A DNA stretch of 6,179 nucleotides from CAZCSY01 sp964501505 (GTDB taxonomy: Bacteria > Omnitrophota > Gorgyraeia > Velamenicoccales > Velamenicoccaceae): the NCBI GenBank assembly GCA_964501505.1, contig CAZCSY010000088.1:1-6179 (forward strand), in the 5' to 3' direction. The position numbers and the translations under genes were made by a program. Positions 1 to 5,165 of this stretch are shown here, piece after piece (the first letter of the stretch is position 1; the number at the start of each line of letters is the position of its first letter). Under the pieces are notes generated by a model. The model was not told where the DNA came from and did no database searches. It was given only the letters and a program-made list of their open reading frames with translations.

Positions 1-760
1 CCATCTGGCCGATAGCGGAATGTCTCTTTGAGACAATATCGTCCAGGCGGATCTCAAGCGCCGCGTCGTCTCGGGAGGGACTCTTTTTTTCTTTATATTC
101 ATCGGAGACGATCCTGCCGTCCCGCATGGTGATGATCCTCTGGGCGCACGCGGCGAGCTCTTTTTCATGGGTAACCATGATGACCGTCTTGCCCTGTTCG
201 TTCAGTGATCTGAGGATCCCAAGGATCTCTTCTTCGCTTTTGGTGTCCAGATTACCGGTGGGTTCATCCGCGAAGATAATAAGGGGATCGTTGACCAGCG
301 CCCGGGCGATGGCCACCCTTTGCTGTTCGCCGCCGGAAAGCTCGTTGGGCCTGTGTTTTTGTCGCGGCGCCAATCCCACCGCTTCCAGCTTTTTCTGGGC
401 CGGGCCTTGCGTCTCTTTTTTACCCGCATAAATAAGCGGCAGTTCCACGTTCTCGAAGGCGGTGATCCGGGGCAGCAGATGGAATTGTTGAAACACGAAT
501 CCGGCCAAATGGTTGCGCAAGGCCGCCAATTCCCCGTCCGCCAGGCGCGAGACTTCCGTGCCGCAGAGGAAGTATGAGCCGCTGTCCGGCCGGTCGAGAA
601 AACCCAAAAGATGAAGAAGCGTCGACTTGCCCGAACCCGACGGACCCATGATGGCGACAAATTCACCCTTGGCGATCGTCACGGAGACACCGCGCAGCGC
701 GTAGACCGGCACGGTATCGGCATGGTAGGTCTTGGAAACTTCTTTTAGCTCTATCATCAT
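1..760 (-). CDS. MacB/LolD-type ABC transporter ATP-binding protein (3' end outside window)
   Basis: Nucleotide-binding subunit that would power export by a MacA-MacB-TolC-like pump on the inner face of the inner membrane. The frame is open for 253 codons from ATG at 760-758 to the left edge with no stop. I read Walker A GPSGSGKST at residues 39-47, Q-loop VFQQF around 89-93, signature LSGGEQQRVAIARAL at 141-155, Walker B LIIFADEP at 160-167 with catalytic E166, D-loop GNLD at 169-172 and the switch histidine H198. All key residues are present. Spacing and motif style fit the MacB/LolD/FtsE group. The ATG overlaps the adaptor's TGA in an ATGA junction, so translation is probably coupled; no strong Shine-Dalgarno is visible. 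ATG at 757-755 is an alternative start one codon later. About 30 residues follow the core domain before the edge, so this may be a slightly long stand-alone ATPase or the N-terminus of a MacB-like ATPase-permease fusion. Family is certain, substrate unknown. Confidence 0.95.
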   Translation of the reverse strand, partial: MMIELKEVSKTYHADTVPVYALRGVSVTIAKGEFVAIMGPSGSGKSTLLHLLGFLDRPDSGSYFLCGTEVSRLADGELAALRNHLAGFVFQQFHLLPRITAFENVELPLIYAGKKETQGPAQKKLEAVGLAPRQKHRPNELSGGEQQRVAIARALVNDPLIIFADEPTGNLDTKSEEEILGILRSLNEQGKTVIMVTHEKELAACAQRIITMRDGRIVSDEYKEKKSPSRDDAALEIRLDDIVSKRHSAIGQM

Positions 761-1710
761 CTTGAGCGGGACGGCATAAACGGATTCGTCCCGGTCATGT
801 TCTTCTTGAGTGAAAACGATTGATTTTGTATGACAACAACGTCGGAGGTCGACAGGCCCGAGCGGACCTGCGCGTTTTTCTCATCACGCAGGCCGATGGT
901 CACCGACCTCTTTTGGACGGCCGCTCTCGGTTTTTCCTTCACCATCACGAACGCCCCGTTCCTGTCTTCCCGGAGGGCCTCCACGGGAACCACCAGGACG
1001 CCCTGCCCTTCTTTCTCGACGACCTCGACGTTAGCGCTCATGCCGGACCTGAAAAAAGCGGGGACCTCCTGAGGGACGATATCCACGTCATAAATAGTGA
1101 CGTTATTGACGATGCTCGATTCATACGCGATATGATCGACGACGCCTTTGATCTTATTGTCGGGATACGCATCGAGTGAGATGATCGCTTTCTGGCCGAC
1201 CTTGACGCGCCCGATATCGGTCTCGTCGAACTGGGCGCTCACGATCAGGCGATCGGACAACACCAGCACGGTATCGGCCGTCGTCACCGTCTGTCCCGGC
1301 TCGACCGAACGAACGATGACCTCTCCGTCGATAGGCGCGATGATCGGGGTCTCCTTGTAGACATTTTCCCAGTATTGACGGGTCTCGTCTCCGCTAAAGC
1401 CCGCCGTATCGACCAGGGCGGCGCGTTCGGTCGAGCTCATCCATGCCAGGATATCGCCCTTTTTTACGGCATCCCCCTCCTGGACGAGGATCTTTTCGAC
1501 GCGCCCGTTGATCGAGGGCTTGATCTCAAGACGGTTCTGGGGCTCGACGATGCCGGTCGTCGTGATCGTAAGCCGGATATCCCCCAGGAAAGGGTGTATC
1601 TCCTGAGTCTCGGCTTTAGCGTGTGTGTTGTTTTTCGCTCTGTAAAAAAAGAACAGGACGGCTACGATGACAACGCCTGAGAGTATCGTCATAACCTTAT
1701 TTCTGGACAT
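757..1710 (-). CDS. MacA-like periplasmic adaptor (HlyD/RND membrane fusion family), short-hairpin form
   Basis: Periplasmic adaptor linking an inner-membrane ABC transporter to the TolC-family channel. It has 317 residues, shorter than E. coli MacA (about 370). Residues 1-6 are a short basic N-terminus and about 7-23 form a single membrane anchor. The first lipoyl half-motif is at about 68-90 (INGRVEKILVQEGDAVKKGD) and the second at about 121-143 (TPIIAPIDGEVIVRSVEPGQ). A beta-barrel region (about 150-235) and membrane-proximal domain follow, ending in a NPFMPSRSR tail. Only about 30 residues separate the lipoyl halves, so the alpha-helical hairpin that usually meets TolC is very short. I chose ATG at 1710-1708 because GGAGGAG lies 9 bases upstream and the protein starts with a membrane anchor. 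The frame is open further upstream to 2061, but that stretch is tolC read out of phase. The start overlaps the end of tolC by 14 bases and the stop overlaps the ATPase start by 4. Confidence 0.93.
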   Translation of the reverse strand: MSRNKVMTILSGVVIVAVLFFFYRAKNNTHAKAETQEIHPFLGDIRLTITTTGIVEPQNRLEIKPSINGRVEKILVQEGDAVKKGDILAWMSSTERAALVDTAGFSGDETRQYWENVYKETPIIAPIDGEVIVRSVEPGQTVTTADTVLVLSDRLIVSAQFDETDIGRVKVGQKAIISLDAYPDNKIKGVVDHIAYESSIVNNVTIYDVDIVPQEVPAFFRSGMSANVEVVEKEGQGVLVVPVEALREDRNGAFVMVKEKPRAAVQKRSVTIGLRDEKNAQVRSGLSTSDVVVIQNQSFSLKKNMTGTNPFMPSRSR

Positions 1711-2974
1711 ATTCCAACACTCCTCCCTGTGCCTGGACCCAATACGCTTCAGCGACCAATAGATCGGCCTGGGCATCCAGATACGCCTTCTTGACGCTGA
1801 CCAGATTGTTCTCGATGATGATCCAGTCGTCGAATGTGATAAGCCCGGAAGAGTACTGCGCATTGGCGATCCGGGCCCGCTCCACGGCCGCCTCCAGGAA
1901 CTTCTGCTCCACGGAAACGGTATCGATGGCATCCTGAAAATCTTTCCACGTTTTTTCCAGCGTATAGATAACGCCGTCCCGACCGCTGCGTTCCTCGTCC
2001 TGGGCCTGCGTGTATCCGGACCGAGCCTTCTGGGCCTGCGCGATCCTGCGGCCCCCTTCAAAGAGCGGCAAAGACAACGTCACCCCCGCCGACCACGCGT
2101 CATTCTGCGGCGGCCACGCATCGTTCGTCCTGCCTACAGAACCACTCAGATAGACCTGAGGGAAGAAGTCGGCCTTGGCGGAGGAATACCCCAGGCGGGC
2201 CGCTTCTTTTCTGGCGGTCAGTTCTCTTAAAAACGGCGTCGTATCCGCCAACACGGCACAATCCGGTCTCTGCCGGTCCGCGTTCTCGACATCGAAGCTC
2301 CCCTTGACGCCAAGAAACTCTTTGGTCTGACGGCCGAGCGCTTTTGCCAATCCCTGCTGCGCCAGCACCAGATTGCGAACGGCCTGCGCGACCTCGAACT
2401 CGGCCTCGGCGAGATCCGCCTGAGCGGTCAACAGGGCCCCTTTGTGTTCCCTTCCGGAATCGTATCGGGCCTGCACCAGCTCCAAGTTCTCTTTCCTTCT
2501 CTGCGCTATCTCTTCGGTCAACGCGATGAGCTCCTGGGCCCGCAGGAGCGAGGAAAAGGCTACCCTGAGATTCAGGCGCACGTTCGAGGAAGTAACGGCA
2601 TAATCATACTGCTGCGCGTCGAGCGTGTACCCGGCGGCGGCGATGTCCGCGGGGGTCTTGAGGCCGTCGAACAACAGCTGTTGTCCAGTTAGGCTATAGG
2701 CATAAGCGTTGACCTCTTTCTGGGGGGCGGTTTTTGATTTTTTCCCGCTCAGTTGACTCGATATCTGCGGCAGAAGAGCGCTCTTGGCTATATTTTTATC
2801 GGCTTGTGCCTGCATGATCTGTTCCTTCGCGGCGGCAAGGTCCGGGTTGTTCTTGAAGGCTTCAACGATACACTCATCCCAGGTGAGCGTGTCTTGGGCC
2901 TCTGCGGCAAAGGCGGAAACGCCAAGACGGGCGCTGAGAACAAAAAAACCTATCGTGATCGTGTACTTATGCAT
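1697..2974 (-). CDS. TolC-family outer-membrane efflux protein
   Basis: Outer-membrane channel component of the efflux system; members trimerise into a beta-barrel with a long periplasmic alpha-helical tunnel. It has 425 residues, normal for the OEP family. Residues 1 to about 25 are a signal peptide ending AFAAEA. Two OEP repeats follow: the first about 28-215, with NPDL at 43-46, a strand motif QLLFDG at 99-104 and YDSG at 171-174; the second about 245-420, with LPLFEGGRR at 302-310 and YSSGLITFDDWI at 374-385. The long Ala/Gln/Glu-rich helices are typical. The start ATG at 2974-2972 is preceded by AAGGGGG close to it, and by GGGAGG somewhat further upstream. The start is 63 bases after the regulator's stop, with no terminator seen between them, so co-transcription is likely. 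The 3' end overlaps the adaptor start, and the adaptor's ribosome-binding site lies inside this gene. The export substrate cannot be read from the sequence. Confidence 0.95.
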   Translation of the reverse strand: MHKYTITIGFFVLSARLGVSAFAAEAQDTLTWDECIVEAFKNNPDLAAAKEQIMQAQADKNIAKSALLPQISSQLSGKKSKTAPQKEVNAYAYSLTGQQLLFDGLKTPADIAAAGYTLDAQQYDYAVTSSNVRLNLRVAFSSLLRAQELIALTEEIAQRRKENLELVQARYDSGREHKGALLTAQADLAEAEFEVAQAVRNLVLAQQGLAKALGRQTKEFLGVKGSFDVENADRQRPDCAVLADTTPFLRELTARKEAARLGYSSAKADFFPQVYLSGSVGRTNDAWPPQNDAWSAGVTLSLPLFEGGRRIAQAQKARSGYTQAQDEERSGRDGVIYTLEKTWKDFQDAIDTVSVEQKFLEAAVERARIANAQYSSGLITFDDWIIIENNLVSVKKAYLDAQADLLVAEAYWVQAQGGVLEYVQK

Positions 2975-3037
2975 ATACCCCCTTACGCCTCCCTATATGA
3001 GACATCCCAATCCGGTAAAAAGTTCCCTGCGCCCCCA

Positions 3038-3283
3038 TCAACTTGCCTGCCTGGAAAGTTCTTTCTTCAGGGCCGCGACGCGGTCCTCGAAATATCTCAA
3101 GAAATCCGAAATATGGGCGACGGGGATAAGATGGATGATGTTCTTCCTGCCAGGCGGACCGGCCATCACGATCAGCTGGTCCCCCTGTTTTATCTTAAGG
3201 GCTTTGCGCGCCTTCATGGGGATAACCACCTGGCCTCTCTGGCCGATGGTGACGGTACCGTAGACCTCCGGGGATTTCTTCAT
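3038..3283 (-). CDS. AbrB/MazE/SpoVT swapped-hairpin DNA-binding protein
   Basis: Small probable transcription regulator of 81 residues. The core at residues 8-40 matches the AbrB/SpoVT pattern: GTVTIGQRGQVVIP, then KARKALKIKQGDQLIV, where the basic residues before and after the IP turn normally touch DNA and the GD turn closes the swapped-hairpin barrel of a dimer. Residues about 57-79 (HISDFLRYFEDRVAALKKEL) look helical and may be a dimer or tetramer extension. I chose ATG at 3283-3281 because AAGGAGG lies 5 bases upstream. An in-frame ATG at 3319 would add 12 residues but has no ribosome-binding site. Many proteins of this fold are antitoxins, but no MazF, VapC or other toxin gene adjoins it. 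The downstream neighbour is tolC, which points to a regulator of the efflux operon. The gene has its own near-consensus promoter with a repeat set overlapping the -10, consistent with autoregulation. That regulatory role is inference. Confidence 0.9.
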   Translation of the reverse strand: MKKSPEVYGTVTIGQRGQVVIPMKARKALKIKQGDQLIVMAGPPGRKNIIHLIPVAHISDFLRYFEDRVAALKKELSRQAS

Positions 3284-3321
3284 CGCTGCCTCCTTGACTG
3301 TCCGTCCGACGAAACGCAAAA

Positions 3322-3355
3322 GTATGAAATGTATGAATTATCACAAAAATCATAC
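3322..3355. promoter_or_regulatory. Candidate operator: GTATGA repeats upstream of the AbrB-type gene
   Basis: On the plus strand, GTATGA occurs at 3322-3327 and 3331-3336 as direct repeats 9 bases apart, and its reverse complement TCATAC lies at 3350-3355. The second and third copies form an imperfect palindrome centred near 3343. TCATAC overlaps the -10 box of the promoter reading leftward, and the other copies fall around and just after the expected transcription start. A dimeric AbrB-fold protein bound here would block RNA polymerase. The repeats are directly visible; which protein binds is inferred from adjacency. Confidence 0.5.
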
Positions 3356-3377
3356 TCTTAATCCGAGCCCCTGTCAA
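3349..3377 (-). promoter_or_regulatory. Sigma-70-type promoter of the regulator-efflux operon
   Basis: Read on the minus strand there is TTGACA (3377-3372), a 17-base spacer and TATGAT (3354-3349). The -35 is a perfect match and the -10 matches TATAAT at five of six positions, with optimal spacing. Transcription would start near 3342, leaving a leader of roughly 60 bases before the AbrB-type start codon at 3283. It lies in the gap after the MATE gene, so the efflux operon need not depend on read-through from it. Confidence 0.75.
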
Positions 3378-3399
3378 TACGCCCGAGCCCTGCGGGACC

Positions 3400-3416
3400 G
3401 GGGTCACGGACACCCC
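3400..3416. repeat. GC-rich imperfect palindrome between the MATE gene and the operon promoter
   Basis: GGGGT (3400-3404) faces ACCCC (3412-3416) across seven bases. An alternative fold pairs GTC (3403-3405) with GAC (3409-3411) and GGG with CCC, leaving one bulged A. It begins 24 bases downstream of the MATE stop on that gene's strand. No T-run follows, so it is a poor intrinsic terminator, though it could protect the 3' end of the mRNA. Its compact shape with a bulge recalls REP elements; one copy in the window cannot prove that. Confidence 0.35.
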
Positions 3417-3440
3417 CTTCGTCCCGACAAGAGGAATGGG

Positions 3441-4799
3441 TTATATGATGATGCGAGAGTCTTGAAGGGAGAACCGCCCTAAGATGAGCGATAGTGTCCC
3501 CGCCGCCAAATTCGCCAAACATAACCCCGCAAACAATCCGGTTAATCCTGCCAGCCGACTCCCTATTACGGCCAGCGGAATATAGAGCACAAACACCCGC
3601 ACTAAATCCAACCCGGTAGCCAACAGGGGCTTATTCATCGCATTTAAAACGGAGACTGTCAAGAAGAGACAACCCAGCAGGCCATAGCTTATAGGCATGA
3701 TCCATAAATACCGCGTAATTTGCCTCGCCACCTCGATATCTCTTCCAAACAAATTCCCTAAAGGGACGGCGAGCGCCACCAACGCGACAAAACTGCCCAA
3801 TCCCAACCGCAGTGAGAATGTATTTGCTTTTTTTGCCGCTTCTTGGACGCGGCTGAAATTCTTTGCGCCCAAGTTCTGGCCCACAAAAGGGATCAAGGCC
3901 GTCGCCAAAGCCATGATCGCCAGGAATACGGACATTTCAATCTTGATGGCGACGCCGAAGGCGGCTACGGCAGCAGCCCCGAATCCGGCAACGAGGCGCA
4001 GGATGACCGCCATCCTGATCGGCATAAGCAGTCGAGATACCGCTGAAGGAATCCCGATGTAAGAAATTTTTCTTACTGAATCGATGAACTCCCGAAGAGA
4101 CGGCAAGGTAAAGTCTATTAACTTTTCCCTAAAATGCAAGATCAGAAAAGAAAATACCAGGCCTACGGCGCGAGCGATGACCGTGGCGATGGCGGCTCCC
4201 TCTAACCCTAAACGCGGAAAACCCCAGAGCCCGAAGATCAACAGGGGATCCAGAACAACGTTGACGATCGTTGAGGCGATCATGATCAGGCTGGGAAAAA
4301 GCGTATCACCACAGGCCCTGATCGCGCTGTTGCCTACCATGGGAATAACGACAAAAGCGACGCCCAGGTACCAAATACGCATATACTGTTTGACTAACGT
4401 CAGGGTCCGGTCCTCGGCACCTAACAAGCGAAACAGTCCATCCATCGAAAGCAATCCTAAAACTACAAAAATAACCACAAGAGAAAAACAAATGATGAGG
4501 CTGTCGGTGGTAAGGCGCCGCACCTGATGATAATCGCCCCCGCCGATGGCGCGTGAAACTACCGAGGACGTCGCAACGCCAAACCCCAACCCGACGCTTG
4601 CAACGAACATAACGGCCGGAAAGGTAAAACCCATGGCTGCCAATTCTTGCGTGCCCAACCAAGAAACAAAAAAAGTATCGACAAGGTTAAACAGCACCAT
4701 TGAAAGCATGCCGAATACCATGGGTATGGTAAGTGAAATGAGCTTTCCTGCGACGGATCCTTGTGTAAGATGGTTTTTCTGATTCATGGCAAGGGACAT
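3441..4799 (-). CDS. MATE-family multidrug/Na+ (or H+) antiporter
   Basis: Integral inner-membrane exporter that would expel cationic drugs or metabolites in exchange for Na+ or H+. It has 452 residues from the outermost ATG, usual for the family, with about twelve hydrophobic segments in two MatE halves (roughly 20-185 and 245-405). Recognisable features are the N-terminal LTQGSVAGKLISLTIPM, the TM1 run LVDTFFVSWLG with D41, GGGD at 86-89, RACGDT at 161-166, VNVVLDPLLIFG at 179-190 and VGQNLGAKN at 306-314. Substrate cannot be assigned. The start is uncertain. ATG at 4799-4797 lies only two bases after a TATAAT box. ATG at 4787-4785 gives MNQKNHLTQGS, a more typical MATE N-terminus of 448 residues, and would suit a leaderless or very short leader mRNA. 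Neither has a Shine-Dalgarno. The next gene downstream starts 157 bases away with its own promoter, so this is probably a separate unit. Confidence 0.95.
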   Translation of the reverse strand: MSLAMNQKNHLTQGSVAGKLISLTIPMVFGMLSMVLFNLVDTFFVSWLGTQELAAMGFTFPAVMFVASVGLGFGVATSSVVSRAIGGGDYHQVRRLTTDSLIICFSLVVIFVVLGLLSMDGLFRLLGAEDRTLTLVKQYMRIWYLGVAFVVIPMVGNSAIRACGDTLFPSLIMIASTIVNVVLDPLLIFGLWGFPRLGLEGAAIATVIARAVGLVFSFLILHFREKLIDFTLPSLREFIDSVRKISYIGIPSAVSRLLMPIRMAVILRLVAGFGAAAVAAFGVAIKIEMSVFLAIMALATALIPFVGQNLGAKNFSRVQEAAKKANTFSLRLGLGSFVALVALAVPLGNLFGRDIEVARQITRYLWIMPISYGLLGCLFLTVSVLNAMNKPLLATGLDLVRVFVLYIPLAVIGSRLAGLTGLFAGLCLANLAAGTLSLILGRFSLQDSRIII

Positions 4800-4801
4800 T
4801 T

Positions 4802-4810
4802 ATTATATCA
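4802..4810 (-). promoter_or_regulatory. Extended -10 promoter element of the MATE gene
   Basis: Minus-strand TGATATAAT (4810-4802) is a perfect extended -10 (TG, one base, TATAAT). No good -35 is seen 16-18 bases upstream, which extended -10 promoters tolerate. The expected start point near 4795 falls between the two candidate MATE start codons (4799 and 4787), so the mRNA would have a leader of under about ten bases or none. Function is inferred from the motif. Confidence 0.55.
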
Positions 4811-4815
4811 CAACG

Positions 4816-4854
4816 AACAGGAAAGACGTTTTAGATAGAAGAAACGCTCCTGTT
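4816..4854. repeat. Interrupted inverted repeat AACAGGA ... TCCTGTT upstream of the MATE promoter
   Basis: AACAGGA (4816-4822) is mirrored by TCCTGTT (4848-4854). Inside, CGTTT (4827-4831) pairs with AAACG (4842-4846), leaving a ten-base loop. It spans the -35 region of the MATE promoter, so it could be an operator. On the plus strand a T-run (4853-4858) adjoins the right arm, so it could also end plus-strand transcripts, though I see no plus-strand gene to need that. Confidence 0.4.
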
Positions 4855-4972
4855 TTTTCTAAGTCCGCCTAAGCAAAATAAGATCCCGTGAGGATCGCTT
4901 TGTGCGTCCGTTCACCCATGGCGCTCCCCCTTAACAACCCCCTTTTCCTCGCGGGGCCGCCAGAAGCAGAAA

Positions 4973-4996
4973 GGCCCAGCGTTGATGCGCTGGGCC
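4973..4996 (-). terminator. Rho-independent terminator, minus strand
   Basis: GGCCCAGCG (4973-4981) and CGCTGGGCC (4988-4996) form a perfect nine-pair GC-rich stem with a six-base loop. On the minus strand the stem is followed by TTTCTGCTTCTG, a moderate T-rich tail; on the plus strand CTCTAAGCG follows, which would not terminate. It therefore ends transcripts coming from the right. The nearest upstream gene stops at 5159, leaving a 3' tail of about 160 bases or a separate small RNA. Confidence 0.7.
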
Positions 4997-5082
4997 CTCT
5001 AAGCGGGCTCCTCCTGTGCGACGCATTTCGCAACTGGCTGTTTTCAGAGGAGGCAGGGATATTCCTTACGCTAACGAATGCC

Positions 5083-5097
5083 CTAACTATGAGTTAG
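5083..5097. repeat. Perfect small inverted repeat CTAACT-ATG-AGTTAG
   Basis: Six perfect pairs around a three-base loop. A second partner exists: GCTAAC at 5070-5075 can pair with GTTAGC at 5093-5098, so two mutually exclusive hairpins are possible. It lies between the secreted-protein gene and its downstream terminator and would be transcribed on the minus strand. It may be an RNA fold or a protein site; nothing decides which. Confidence 0.35.
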
Positions 5098-5143
5098 CCT
5101 GATCTGCGGGGAATTTTGAAACTCGTTTATAACCGACGAAGAC

Positions 5144-5165
5144 AAAAGGGAACTGTCCCTATTTT
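5144..5165. repeat. REP-like palindrome overlapping a stop codon
   Basis: AGGGA (5147-5151) pairs with TCCCT (5156-5160) over an ACTG loop. Flanking AAA and TTT extend the stem if one A (5161) is bulged. Minus-strand reading is AAAATAGGGACAGTTCCCTTTT. From memory this resembles the GGGACAG/CTGTCCC palindromes scattered as REP elements beside Y1 (RAYT) transposases in several environmental Gram-negative lineages. The TAG stop of the neighbouring gene (5161-5159) lies within it, and the trailing T-run could let it act as a weak terminator. Confidence 0.45.

Larger units (their letters stand above)
4800..5158. other. Gene-free stretch between the secreted-protein gene and the MATE gene
   Basis: These 359 bases hold no convincing protein gene and no tRNA that I can fold. 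They contain the MATE promoter (4802-4810), the inverted repeat at 4816-4854, a small hairpin GATCC-5-GGATC at 4882-4896, two minus-strand G-tracts (opposite 4926-4930 and 4938-4942), the terminator at 4973-4996, the CTAACT/AGTTAG hairpin at 5083-5097 and most of a REP-like palindrome at 5144-5165. A 16-codon minus-strand frame with a Shine-Dalgarno (4869-4919) is possible but unproven. The density of structure suggests RNA function, but I recognise no known family. Confidence 0.6.

Noticed and set aside
202..666. Minus-strand 154-codon open frame inside the ATPase region
   Set aside because: It is a phase-shifted shadow. The true frame shows every ABC motif in order over the same bases, so there is no frameshift.
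1711..2061. N-terminal extension of the adaptor frame by 117 codons
   Set aside because: The extension is Arg/Trp/Ser-rich noise read out of phase with tolC. The signal anchor and the GGAGGAG site place the start at 1710.
3038..3283. Antitoxin of a toxin-antitoxin pair
   Set aside because: The fold is shared with MazE/VapB antitoxins, but no toxin-sized gene adjoins: upstream is the MATE gene and downstream is tolC.
2753..3361. Plus-strand 202-codon open frame opposite tolC and the regulator
   Set aside because: It crosses two well-supported minus-strand genes and the gap between them, has no start signals, and its composition is that of an antisense shadow.
4888..5097. Plus-strand open frame of 69 codons from a GTG
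   Set aside because: It has no ribosome-binding site, spans the perfect terminator hairpin and the CTAACT/AGTTAG hairpin, and has no recognisable protein pattern.
4800..5158. tRNA or known riboswitch (c-di-GMP, guanidine mini-ykkC)
   Set aside because: No cloverleaf can be built. The ACGG near 4886 (minus strand) is not closed by a proper stem and has no partner hairpin. The GACGCACAAAGC stretch lacks the rest of a c-di-GMP-I aptamer.
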